A DNA stretch of 64,000 nucleotides, taken from contig NZ_JAGIAS010000009.1 of the NCBI RefSeq assembly GCF_017744695.1, positions 285,968 to 349,967 on the forward strand, in the 5' to 3' direction. A program made the position numbers and the translations under genes. Positions within the stretch are counted from its first letter, which is position 1, and every line of letters starts with the position of its first letter. The notes below the pieces were generated by a model, which was not told the origin of the DNA, ran no database searches, and saw nothing but the letters and a program-made list of their open reading frames with translations. Source of the stretch: Dyadobacter sp. GTDB taxonomy: Bacteria > Bacteroidota > Bacteroidia > Cytophagales > Spirosomataceae. This document shows, in pieces, positions 18,561 through 27,032 of this stretch.

Positions 18561-19588
18561 AATTTGATTGTTAAGCTTAGCGAATAAGTTTGTGCCGAAT
18601 CTTCTGCCTTCAAAATGTGCCTGTCCGGGTAAAGCAAGGAAAGCCTGCGCTTGACGTTTGCAAGCCCAAGTCCGCCGGCAGCCTGAGCGGTGATCGTGCG
18701 TTGAGGTTTTGAATTGATGCATGTGAAGTACAATTCATCTTCCCGGATGTTAAAGCAGATACGAATAAAGGATGCATTATCAGCATCCAGGCTGTGTTTG
18801 ACGGCATTCTCTATAAAGGTGATAAACAGCAAGGGAGCGATCTGGATACCAGTGAGCAGTCCTTCCGTTGAAAGGGTAAACTCAAAGTTATCCCGCCGTA
18901 TTTTTTCCATATTGAGAAGATCTTGGATAAAACGTATCTCCGAGGTCAACAATACTTTGGGCCTGGCGCTGTCATACAACTGGTATCTCAAAAAGTCGCT
19001 GAGTTTTTCGAGAACCTGGGATGCTTTTTTAGGGTCTTTCTGGGTAAGCACATTGACATTATTGAGCATATTGAACAGGAAGTGAGGATTAATCTGATTT
19101 TTGAGCTGCTCCAACTCCGCAGATTTCGTCAGATGTTCCAGCTCGCTGATCCGTTGGGAATCTATCACCCAGCGTTGAAAGAGTTTGATCGCAGTACAGG
19201 CCATAACCCATACCAGGGATATGAAAACATATTTTGCCACTCCCCAATAGGGTGTGGTTGAAAAGCCATCCGCTTTAAGGTTGAAAAATATTAAAGGATA
19301 TGCCAGGGCTATAAACAATGCGATGGCCGCTACAAACCGGACGTGTTTATTTTTGAAAAGAAAATGCGGGACCAGCAGATACAGATTCGTGTAAAGAAGG
19401 GACAGGAAAAAAATGAAGAAGCGGAACTTGACCTGGCCCGGTGGAGTAGCGTTGTCGCTTGGCTCCATGCTCAGCACGAAGGTACCCAGCATAAATACCA
19501 GTATGAGATGCCTGTGTATGCGGTACCTTGGCGCAATCAGAAGCTCCATGTATTTACCCCGCCCCGAAAGTTCATTGGCTGATTCCAT
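18557..19588 (-). CDS. LytS/YehU-type sensor histidine kinase
   Basis: 343 residues from the ATG at 19588; a TTG at 19630 and a second ATG at 19549 are alternatives, the latter placing the start just before the first membrane helix. About four hydrophobic segments occupy the N-terminal ~130 residues (HLILVFMLGTFVLS, FFIFFLSLLYTNLYLLV, FVAAIALFIALAYPLIFF, YVFISLVWVMACTAI). The His_kinase domain contains QINPHFLFNMLNNVNVL with the phospho-accepting His, then an ATPase domain with TFIENAVKHSL and GGLGLANVKRRL. Such kinases act as membrane dimers paired with a LytTR regulator, here encoded next with a 4-base overlap. No extracellular sensing domain is present, so the signal is probably membrane-borne; the signal itself is unknown. 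Confidence 0.92.
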   Translation of the reverse strand: MESANELSGRGKYMELLIAPRYRIHRHLILVFMLGTFVLSMEPSDNATPPGQVKFRFFIFFLSLLYTNLYLLVPHFLFKNKHVRFVAAIALFIALAYPLIFFNLKADGFSTTPYWGVAKYVFISLVWVMACTAIKLFQRWVIDSQRISELEHLTKSAELEQLKNQINPHFLFNMLNNVNVLTQKDPKKASQVLEKLSDFLRYQLYDSARPKVLLTSEIRFIQDLLNMEKIRRDNFEFTLSTEGLLTGIQIAPLLFITFIENAVKHSLDADNASFIRICFNIREDELYFTCINSKPQRTITAQAAGGLGLANVKRRLSLLYPDRHILKAEDSAQTYSLSLTIKL

Positions 19589-19795
19589 CGTTTCGTCGTC
19601 ACTTTTGTAATTCCAAGATAACGCTCCCAAAACCGGGCAAATGCCGAATTATACGAACGCCTCGCTTTATTATACAAACACAGCCCTCCGGCTTCTATTG
19701 TCCGGCCACGGTGGGGTTCTATAATGCCCGGCATCTTTGGTATAATAGTTAGCCTCGTTCCTATAATTCGCGCAAGCCCCTCAGGTGTAGAAAAG

Positions 19796-19803
19796 TAGTT
19801 TTG
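19796..19803 (+). promoter_or_regulatory. Candidate -7 promoter box for the TonB receptor gene
   Basis: TAGTTTTG matches the Bacteroidota -7 consensus TAnnTTTG exactly and ends 20 bases before the ATG at 19824, giving a very short leader. No clear -33 TTTG is seen at normal spacing, so an activator such as the divergently encoded LytTR regulator may be needed. This is inference. Confidence 0.4.
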
Positions 19804-19823
19804 TTCGACTTCAATTCACTTTT

Positions 19824-22133
19824 ATGAACAAACTGCTCATAGTTGGGATGCTCTTTATCAGCCTAAATAGCGTCGCTCAGAAAAAGTACACCATTAGCGG
19901 CACAGTGTCCGACAAAGCGACTGGCGAGTCGCTGATTGGCGCTACTGTCAGCGTCGAAGGTACTCAGCGGGGCACGGTGACTAACGAGTATGGCTTCTTC
20001 TCGATCTCTCTTCCCGCAGCCTCCTATATCATCAACGCCAGCTACATGGGATACGCACGCTATTCTGAAAAAGTACTGCTCGATAAGGACTATAAACTAA
20101 AGGTAATGCTCGCCCCTGAAGGTAACACATTACAGGAAGTACTTGTAAGTGATAAGGCCAAAAATGAAGCGGTGACCTCGGCGCAGATGGGAAAGGAAAA
20201 TTTAAATGTTAAGCAACTGGCTTCGCTACCGGTATTATTTGGAGAAAAGGATGTTATGAAAATCGTCCAGCTGTTGCCGGGTGTCAAAGCCGCTGGTGAA
20301 GGCAGTACCGGTTTTTACGTAAGAGGGGGTGGGGCCGACCAGAACCTTGTGCTGCTGGATGAGGCCATCGTGTACAATCCGTCACACCTGTTGAGCTTTT
20401 TTTCTGTCTTTAATTCTGATGCGATCAAAAGCCTCACTTTGTACAAAGGCAATGAGCCTGCGCAGTATGGAGGGCGTCTTTCGTCGGTTATGGATGTAAA
20501 AATGAACGACGGCAACGATCAGTCGTATCATGTAAGCGGAGGGGTGGGGCTGATCGCCGCCCGGTTGAATGTTGAAGGCCCGATCGTGAAGGGCAAAGGA
20601 TCATTTTTGGTAAGCGGCAGGCGCACCTATGCCGATGCGTTTCTTGGGCTGTCCGGTGATTCCACTGTCCGCAATAACCGCCTTTATTTCTACGACCTGA
20701 ACGCCAAGTTGAATTACAAATTTACCGACAGGGACAGGATCTATCTCTCCGGTTATTATGGCAAAGACGTCCTGTCGTTTGGGGATGTTCTGGGTATCGA
20801 CTGGGGCAACGCCACGGCAACGCTTCGGTGGAATCATATTTTTAATTCCAAACTATTTTCCAACACTTCCCTTATTTACAGTGATTACCGCTACAAAGTC
20901 TACGTAAATACCGCGGGCGTTACAGGCAACATGCTGTCGTCCATCAAAGACTGGAATTTCAAGGAAGGGCTGGATTACTATATGAATGCCAACAATTCCC
21001 TGCACTTTGGATTCAATTCTATTCACCATACGATCGCTCCGGGGATTATCAGCGCCAGCCCTGCCGTCTCCGACACGGCAAATTCAAAAACCTGGGAAAA
21101 TGCGGTTTACGTCACTGACAGCTGGAAAGCGACCAGTAGATTGAACGTGGATATCGGGGCGCGGTTAAGTGTATTTGCGGTGCTTGGTGGTAATTCCAAA
21201 TTCTATACGCTGGATGACAACCGGCAAATCGTTGATACACTCCAGGTACCGTCCGGGCAGGTATTTAAGACCTATGTAAATCTGGAACCCCGGATATCTG
21301 CCAGTTACCAGTTAGGTAATTCCTCGTCTGTCAAGGCTGCCTATGCGAGAAACGCGCAGTACCTGCACCTGTATTCGAATTTCATCACGAGCAATCCGAT
21401 CGATAAATGGGTAGCTACAAATAACATTATCAAACCGACCGTTGCCGACCAGGTTTCGCTGGGTTTTTTCCGGAATCTAAGGGAAAATACCTATGAAACC
21501 AGCATAGAGACTTACTACAAGGCAATGCACAATGTGGCCGATTACAAAGACAACGCTCAAATTCTGAACAGCAACGAACCGATAGAACCGCAGCTCCTAT
21601 TTGGCCGGGGGCGAGCGTATGGTATCGAATTCAGTGTGAAAAAGAATGAGGGCCGCTTAACCGGCTGGCTGTCTTATACACTAGCACGAACGGAAATGTT
21701 GATCGATGGTGTAAATGATAACAAATGGTATCGCGCCACCCAGGACCGTACCCATGACCTGTCCATTGTGGGAATGTACAAGTTATCGAAGAAATGGACG
21801 GCATCGGCCAACTTTGTTTACTACACCGGTAATGCAGCAACCTTTCCAAGCGGTAAATATGAAATCGATGACCAGGCAATACCTTATTACACCGGGCGAA
21901 ACCAATACAGACGCCCCGCTTATCACAGGCTGGATGTAGGCGCTACCGTCAAATTGAAGGAACATAAGCGCTACTCTTCGGAGCTTTCTTTCAGCATTTA
22001 TAATGCCTATGGGAGGCAAAATCCTTACATTATTACCTTCCAGACCGACCCTGACAATCCCACCAAGACCCAGGCGCTTCAGACCTCGCTGTTCAGATGG
22101 GTGCCGTCTATTTCCTATAATTTCAAATTTTAG
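19824..22133 (+). CDS. TonB-dependent receptor with N-terminal carboxypeptidase-regulatory-like domain
   Basis: 769 residues. Signal peptide ends SVAQ (~residue 18). A carboxypeptidase-D regulatory-like domain (~21-100) contains SGTVSDKATGESLIGATVSV and YGFFSISLP. The plug domain (~115-225) has the signature GFYVRGGGADQNLVLLDEA, followed by the barrel, which ends VPSISYNFKF with a terminal phenylalanine. The architecture matches the TonB receptor that is regularly found beside DUF4249 lipoproteins in Bacteroidota; the partner gene begins 5 bases after the stop. Substrate is unknown. No SusD gene is adjacent, which argues against a SusCD-type sugar importer. The LytS/LytTR genes lie divergently upstream and may control it. 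Confidence 0.9.
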   Translation: MNKLLIVGMLFISLNSVAQKKYTISGTVSDKATGESLIGATVSVEGTQRGTVTNEYGFFSISLPAASYIINASYMGYARYSEKVLLDKDYKLKVMLAPEGNTLQEVLVSDKAKNEAVTSAQMGKENLNVKQLASLPVLFGEKDVMKIVQLLPGVKAAGEGSTGFYVRGGGADQNLVLLDEAIVYNPSHLLSFFSVFNSDAIKSLTLYKGNEPAQYGGRLSSVMDVKMNDGNDQSYHVSGGVGLIAARLNVEGPIVKGKGSFLVSGRRTYADAFLGLSGDSTVRNNRLYFYDLNAKLNYKFTDRDRIYLSGYYGKDVLSFGDVLGIDWGNATATLRWNHIFNSKLFSNTSLIYSDYRYKVYVNTAGVTGNMLSSIKDWNFKEGLDYYMNANNSLHFGFNSIHHTIAPGIISASPAVSDTANSKTWENAVYVTDSWKATSRLNVDIGARLSVFAVLGGNSKFYTLDDNRQIVDTLQVPSGQVFKTYVNLEPRISASYQLGNSSSVKAAYARNAQYLHLYSNFITSNPIDKWVATNNIIKPTVADQVSLGFFRNLRENTYETSIETYYKAMHNVADYKDNAQILNSNEPIEPQLLFGRGRAYGIEFSVKKNEGRLTGWLSYTLARTEMLIDGVNDNKWYRATQDRTHDLSIVGMYKLSKKWTASANFVYYTGNAATFPSGKYEIDDQAIPYYTGRNQYRRPAYHRLDVGATVKLKEHKRYSSELSFSIYNAYGRQNPYIITFQTDPDNPTKTQALQTSLFRWVPSISYNFKF

Positions 22134-22137
22134 CCTG

Positions 22138-22911
22138 ATGAAAATATTCGTTTGGACACTCGCATTTTGCGTAGTTGCACTTTACTCATGCCAAAAAGTG
22201 ATTGAGGTCGAGCTTAATCCGTCGTCTCCCAAATACGTGATCACCGGGAATATCACAGACCAGCCGGGGCCGTATGAAGTGAAAATAACGAGCTCCATTA
22301 ATTTTGACGAGGACAATAATTTTCCGACCGTCAGTGGCGCCAGAGTCTACGTCACAGACCAGAACAACTCGTCGACAGATACGCTGACGGAGGTAGCCCC
22401 GGGCAGGTACCGGACGCACGTTTGGACGGGTGTCCCCGGGCACACGTACAAACTGGTGGTGATGCTGGGAAGTGAAGTGTTTACCTCTGTGTCTACCATG
22501 CCGGCGCCCCAGGGGTTGGACAGCCTGTACACAAAACCAGCTACGTTTGGTGATGGTACCGACGTCGTAGCCGTATATGATGATCCTGTCGGGCTGGGGA
22601 ATTATTATCACCTGGTGCTAACCATTCAGGACAGCCTGTCGAAAGAGATATACCTGCATAACGACAAAATTAACAACGGATCGAGGGTGACCCATGTTTT
22701 AAGCAATGATATAGATATCAAGACCGGCGATACGATCATTGTGAAGCTGCAATGCATTGATGCTGATGTGTATGATTTCTACTATTCACTGGACCAGGCC
22801 CTGAAACAAAACTCAGCGGTGATCTCCAACCCCAAAACCAATATACGGGGGGGCGCGATGGGCTATTTCTGCGCACATACCGTTAGAACAAGAAGCTTTG
22901 TTTTGAAGTAA
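22138..22911 (+). CDS. DUF4249 family lipoprotein
   Basis: 257 residues from the ATG 5 bases after the TonB receptor stop. Open frame continues upstream inside the receptor gene but lacks a sensible start there. A lipoprotein signal ends at Cys18 (LYSC). The mature protein opens with QKVIEVELNPSSPKYVITG, the typical DUF4249 beginning, followed by an immunoglobulin-like first domain (GARVYVTDQNNSSTDTLTEV) and a beta-rich second part with DDPVGLGNYYHL. DUF4249 proteins occur next to TonB receptors and probably act with them at the outer membrane; biochemical function is not established. The tight spacing shows it is the second gene of a two-gene operon. The protein is somewhat short for the family. 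Confidence 0.85.
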   Translation: MKIFVWTLAFCVVALYSCQKVIEVELNPSSPKYVITGNITDQPGPYEVKITSSINFDEDNNFPTVSGARVYVTDQNNSSTDTLTEVAPGRYRTHVWTGVPGHTYKLVVMLGSEVFTSVSTMPAPQGLDSLYTKPATFGDGTDVVAVYDDPVGLGNYYHLVLTIQDSLSKEIYLHNDKINNGSRVTHVLSNDIDIKTGDTIIVKLQCIDADVYDFYYSLDQALKQNSAVISNPKTNIRGGAMGYFCAHTVRTRSFVLK

Positions 22912-23008
22912 GTACTCCCGGGTTAAAGAGTGTGGTTGCTGACAATACCGGTAGCCAGCATCAGGATCTGCCTTGTCCATGAGAATTTTCAAAAAGAGCT
23001 TGCTCGTT

Positions 23009-23590
23009 TCATATCCGTGTCAGGGCTTTTTTGAGCATGGCAGCCAGTTGCTGGAAGGAAAGGAACCCGGTCGCTTTGATACCGCCTCCATTCACGGTAA
23101 ATGTAATGGTGGGGCAGCTGTCGATTTTGTTCGTGCGGATTTTTAGGGCGTCGTTTTGTAGCGCGCGCCGGGTAGCGGAACTGTCGAAGTCTGTTCCAAA
23201 TTTTTGTAAATCAAGAATGCCGCGGTTTTCCCTGCTGATTTCCCGTGCCAGATCTACCAAAACGTGAGGAAGCGAAATATCCTGCCCCTCGTGGAGGGCG
23301 GCTTTGCGGAGCGCATTCAAATAAAGGTCCGCCGCCCGTTGCGATTGCAACGATACAGCCTTGACTGCCTGACACGCTTTGATGTTGGACGGTTCGTGTC
23401 CTGGTCGTGGATTTCGGCTCGTCGCGTCAAAAGTGGCCAGGCAAAACCTGACGTTGATCAGTTCGCTGAATTTGGTAGTGAATTCGTGCCAATGCTGCTG
23501 CATTCGCCAACTAACGGGACATAACGGCTGTGTGTAGTATACGATATTGACGATAGTGCGGTTTAGGTCGATTGGTTTCATTTTTTCCAT
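23009..23590 (-). CDS. DsbA-family (SpxH/FrnE-like) thioredoxin-fold protein
   Basis: 193 residues from the ATG at 23590; ATGs at 23635, 23602 and 23581 are other possible starts. After strand one (IVNIVYYT) comes QPLCPVSW, the position of the active-site CxxC in DsbA proteins. Here the second cysteine is serine (CPVS), so it cannot form the usual disulfide. This form is typical of the thioredoxin_5/SpxH-like group. An all-helical insertion follows and the protein returns to the thioredoxin fold at IDSCPTITFTVNGGG, near the cis-proline position, and ends in a helix. There is no signal peptide, so it is cytoplasmic. It is divergent from a catalase gene, suggesting a role in redox stress. In Firmicutes SpxH is an adaptor that feeds Spx to ClpXP; that role is not shown in Bacteroidota. 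Confidence 0.75.
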   Translation of the reverse strand: MEKMKPIDLNRTIVNIVYYTQPLCPVSWRMQQHWHEFTTKFSELINVRFCLATFDATSRNPRPGHEPSNIKACQAVKAVSLQSQRAADLYLNALRKAALHEGQDISLPHVLVDLAREISRENRGILDLQKFGTDFDSSATRRALQNDALKIRTNKIDSCPTITFTVNGGGIKATGFLSFQQLAAMLKKALTRI

Positions 23591-23851
23591 TAAGTTGAGC
23601 ATTGTCAGGCCATGACCGGGCCTTCGGTTTTCCATTAAAAGTGGTGCAACGATTCCCCAAAAGGCGTGCCGTACTTAGGCAGAAACGCTTCGACAAGGCA
23701 AAGAATAGCCTCTGTGTACAAACCCGGGCTTCCGGAACCCTGAATTAGTCCGATACATATCTGCGTTTGATGGTGCTGCGCTGCTGTCAGGTGAGTGAGT
23801 GGTTGCTGGAACGGGAATTGCCTTCCCTCAAAAATTTTACTCATCACTTTT

Positions 23852-26092
23852 ATGAAAGAAGAAACAGGCTCACAACCAAAATCCAAAACCGGCGGCACCG
23901 GTTTAGCCAGGCACGGCTCGAAGAATCCGGCGGACGGTCAACCGGCAAATGCCAAGACCGAAAGGCTTGAACCATTCATCGAAGATTCGTCGGGCCAGCT
24001 GATGAACACGAATACCGGCGTAAAGATCAATGACGATCAGAACTCGCTGAAAGCGGGCGAGCGAGGTGCTACGCTGCTGGAAGACTTTATTCTGCGCGAA
24101 AAAATCACCCATTTCGATCACGAGCGCATCCCTGAACGTGTGGTGCATGCCCGCGGATCGGGTGCGCACGGGATTTTCAAACTTTACGAACCGCTCGGCG
24201 AGTACACGAAAGCGCAGTTTCTTAACGACACGTCCGTCGAAACGCCCGTTTTTGTCCGGTTTTCAACCGTAGCAGGGTCGCGTGGCTCTACCGATCTGGC
24301 ACGGGATGTGCGCGGGTTCGCCGTGAAGTTTTATACACAGGAGGGCAATTTCGACCTGGTAGGCAACAATATGCCGGTATTCTTCATCCAGGACGCCACC
24401 AAGTTCCCCGACCTGATCCACGCTGTGAAACCCGAACCCGATAATGAGATGCCCCAGGCGGCATCGGCCCACGATACATTCTGGGACTTTATCTCCGTTA
24501 TGCCCGAATCCACGCACATGATCATGTGGCTTATGAGCGACCGCGCTATTCCGCGCAGCTATCGAATGATGGAAGGTTTCGGTGTACATTCATTCCGGCT
24601 GGTCAATGCCGAAGGGAAGAGTTGCTTCGTGAAATTCCACTGGAAGCCTTTGCTGGGCGTGCACTCGGTGGCCTGGGATGAGGCGCAGAACATTTCGGGT
24701 AAGGATCCGGACTTCCACCGCCGCGACCTTTGGGATGCGATAGAAAACGGTAATTTCCCCGAATGGGAATTAGGATTGCAAATAGTGCCGGAGGAAGACG
24801 AGTTCAAATTTGATTTCGATTTGCTGGACCCAACCAAACTGATCCCCGAAGAGCTTGTGCCGGTGCGCAGGGTGGGTAAGATGACGCTGAATCGTAACCC
24901 GGACAATTTTTTTGCGGAAACCGAGCAATCCGCTTTCCATGTCGGACATGTTGTTCCGGGTATCGATTTTACCAACGACCCACTCTTGCAGGGACGGCTC
25001 TTCTCTTACACCGACACGCAACTGATCAGGTTGGGCGGTCCCAATTTCCAGGAGATCCCGATCAACCGGCCTGTTGTACCTGTGCACAACAACCAGCGCG
25101 ATGGCCATATGCGCCAGACAATTAACCGCGGCAAGGTAAGCTATGGTCCCAACTCACTGGGCAATAATTTTCCCGTGCAAGCCAAAGCTTCCGAGGGCGG
25201 ATACGCCTCCTATCCCGAGCGCATTGATGCGCACAAGGTACGGGCGCGCAGCAAGAGTTTTCTGGACCATTTCAGTCAGGCGAAATTGTTTTTCAACAGC
25301 CAGTCGGATGCAGAGAAAAAGCATATGATAGATGCATTCAGCTTTGAGCTGGGCAAGGTCCGATCCAATGAGGTGAGGGAACGTATGCTTGGAATCGTGT
25401 CGATGGTGGATAAAAGACTGGCAAGTGAAGTGGCTTCTGCGCTAGGCCTGACCGTGCCGAAAAATCCCAAACGGCCCATGAACCGGAGCATTCCCGCTGA
25501 TGCCGACCCGGCTGATTATGAGCCCGTGGTCAAAGAGCCGTCCGTTCCCGTGTCGCCGGCATTAAGCATGGCAACCAGCCCGAAAGATAGTATCAGTACA
25601 CGCAAAATAGCATTCCTGGCCGCCGATGGGGTCGACGGAAAGTCTTTGAGCACCGTCAAGACTGCGCTGGAAAAGGCCGGCGCCGTAGTGGAAGTGATTG
25701 CGCCGAGGCAGAATTTTGTTCTTTCCGAAACAAAGGAGCAGCTGCCTGTGAATCACAGCCTGCTCACTGCGGCTTCGGTATTCTATGACGGTGTGTACGT
25801 GCCGGGAGGAGCCAACAGCGTTGCTGCCATCGCGGCAAATGGGGATGCGGTACATTTCCTGAATGAAGCATTCAAGCATTGCAAAGCTATTGCGTTCGAT
25901 TCCGCGGCGATTCCCGTGATCGAATCCACCTATTTCGCAAATAAGGTTCCCGCCGAAAGTACCGATGAATCGGTTCTGCGGGAGGGGATCGTGATCGGGA
26001 ATAAGGCTTCCACGCTCGCCGATCGTTTCATCTTGGCGCTGGCCCAGCATCGTTTCTGGGATCGCGAGAAATCAGGGAAAGTTCCTGCTTGA
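23852..26092 (+). CDS. katE: Large-subunit (clade 2) catalase, KatE/HPII type
   Basis: 746 residues from the ATG at 23852, the length expected for clade 2 catalases. Catalytic residues are present at the right spacing: His99 in RVVHARGSGAHG, Asn172 in LVGNNMPVFFIQDA and haem-ligating Tyr386 in RLFSYTDTQLIRLG (the distances match His128, Asn201 and Tyr415 of E. coli HPII). The catalase core ends near residue ~545. A linker then leads to a C-terminal DJ-1/class I glutaminase-like domain (~583-735; RKIAFLAADGVDG, VYVPGGANSVA), characteristic of the large-subunit group. The enzyme turns hydrogen peroxide into water and oxygen in the cytoplasm. It is divergent from a thioredoxin-fold gene and ends at a strong hairpin terminator. 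KatE-type enzymes are usually stationary-phase or stress induced. Confidence 0.97.
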   Translation: MKEETGSQPKSKTGGTGLARHGSKNPADGQPANAKTERLEPFIEDSSGQLMNTNTGVKINDDQNSLKAGERGATLLEDFILREKITHFDHERIPERVVHARGSGAHGIFKLYEPLGEYTKAQFLNDTSVETPVFVRFSTVAGSRGSTDLARDVRGFAVKFYTQEGNFDLVGNNMPVFFIQDATKFPDLIHAVKPEPDNEMPQAASAHDTFWDFISVMPESTHMIMWLMSDRAIPRSYRMMEGFGVHSFRLVNAEGKSCFVKFHWKPLLGVHSVAWDEAQNISGKDPDFHRRDLWDAIENGNFPEWELGLQIVPEEDEFKFDFDLLDPTKLIPEELVPVRRVGKMTLNRNPDNFFAETEQSAFHVGHVVPGIDFTNDPLLQGRLFSYTDTQLIRLGGPNFQEIPINRPVVPVHNNQRDGHMRQTINRGKVSYGPNSLGNNFPVQAKASEGGYASYPERIDAHKVRARSKSFLDHFSQAKLFFNSQSDAEKKHMIDAFSFELGKVRSNEVRERMLGIVSMVDKRLASEVASALGLTVPKNPKRPMNRSIPADADPADYEPVVKEPSVPVSPALSMATSPKDSISTRKIAFLAADGVDGKSLSTVKTALEKAGAVVEVIAPRQNFVLSETKEQLPVNHSLLTAASVFYDGVYVPGGANSVAAIAANGDAVHFLNEAFKHCKAIAFDSAAIPVIESTYFANKVPAESTDESVLREGIVIGNKASTLADRFILALAQHRFWDREKSGKVPA

Positions 26093-26110
26093 AAAGGATA
26101 GGATTGGGGT

Positions 26111-26151
26111 ATTTAAAGAGCGGCCGCCTGTTACGCGGCCGCTCTTTAAAT
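26111..26151. terminator. Bidirectional intrinsic terminator between catalase and SDR
   Basis: A perfect 17-bp inverted repeat (26111-26127 with 26135-26151; arms begin ATTTAAAGAGCGGCCGC) has a 7-base loop. The A/T-rich outer ends give a T-run-like tail in both directions. It sits between two convergent genes, 18 bases after the catalase stop and 2 bases from the SDR stop, so it can end both transcripts. Confidence 0.9.
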
Positions 26152-26153
26152 GG

Positions 26154-26951
26154 TTATGGCTGTTCCACCGGCTTTTGTTGCTCGTTCATCTGATGCGCAA
26201 CCACGCTGTCCGGCGTGACGTTGCTCATGGCGATTTGCATCTTGTTTTTAAAGCCGGATACGACTTTGTCTTTGCCCTCCATCAGCGCTTCGTACCCATC
26301 GCGTGCCACTTCGGCCGGATCGGCTAAATCGTCTTCGTCCTGAACAGCCTTGCTATCCTGCATATCGGCCTTGTTGAAGAAATCGGTATCGGTAACGCCG
26401 GGCATCAGGGCCGTTAGGGTGACGCCGGTGTCTTTTACTTCTTCCCTGACAGCCTCGGTGAACGAGAGGACAAATGCCTTGGTGCCATGGTACACCGCCT
26501 GCCACGGGCCCGGCAGTTTACTGGCAATGGACGCCAGATTGAGAATTTTACCCGACTTGCGGGCGGTCATGTCCGTTAAAAAGCATTTGGTAAGCACCAC
26601 CAGCGAGGCGATGTTCAGGTCGATGATCCTCAACTCCCGGTCGATGTCCGTTTGATCAAACTGACCATACACACCCTGTCCGGCGTTGTTGACCAGCACA
26701 TCGATTTCAATGCCGCGCTGCTTGACATCTGCATAAAGTCCGAAGGCCTGTTCCCGGTCAAAAAGATCTTTGGGGATGGGTAGTACCTGGACACCGAATG
26801 TGCGCAGCAGCGAGCTGGTTTCGTCGAGTTCGGCAATATCCCGGGCGGTAATGACGAGGTTATAGCCGTCGCGGGCGAAGAGTTTGGCAAGTTCCAGCCC
26901 TATTCCACTTGTAGCCCCGGTGATCAGGGCATATTTTCCATTGTTTTCCAT
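26154..26951 (-). CDS. Short-chain dehydrogenase/reductase (SDR)
   Basis: 265 residues from the ATG at 26951, chosen because MENNGKYALITGATSGIG puts the Rossmann motif at the usual position; an in-frame start 45 bases further upstream adds a non-conserved tail. Seen: cofactor motif TGATSGIG, NNAG (~88), catalytic Ser in LNLASIASKL, and YHGTK (Tyr and Lys of the active site). The family is classical SDR, close to the DltE/YqjQ-like group (oxidoreductases of unknown substrate). It converges with the catalase gene on a shared terminator. The C-terminal ~50 residues are polar and rich in Gln and Lys. Substrate cannot be predicted. Confidence 0.9.
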   Translation of the reverse strand: MENNGKYALITGATSGIGLELAKLFARDGYNLVITARDIAELDETSSLLRTFGVQVLPIPKDLFDREQAFGLYADVKQRGIEIDVLVNNAGQGVYGQFDQTDIDRELRIIDLNIASLVVLTKCFLTDMTARKSGKILNLASIASKLPGPWQAVYHGTKAFVLSFTEAVREEVKDTGVTLTALMPGVTDTDFFNKADMQDSKAVQDEDDLADPAEVARDGYEALMEGKDKVVSGFKNKMQIAMSNVTPDSVVAHQMNEQQKPVEQP

Positions 26952-27032
26952 GATATCGTGTATTTGAATGAAAGGCTGTTCCAGGTTAAAAACCATGCCC
27001 GAAGGGGTAGATGGGGTTGGTACGTCGGGATT

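Noticed and set aside
23635..23898. 87-codon minus-strand frame between the DsbA-like and catalase genes
   Set aside because: It overlaps the catalase start, has no family features, and lies in the divergent promoter region.
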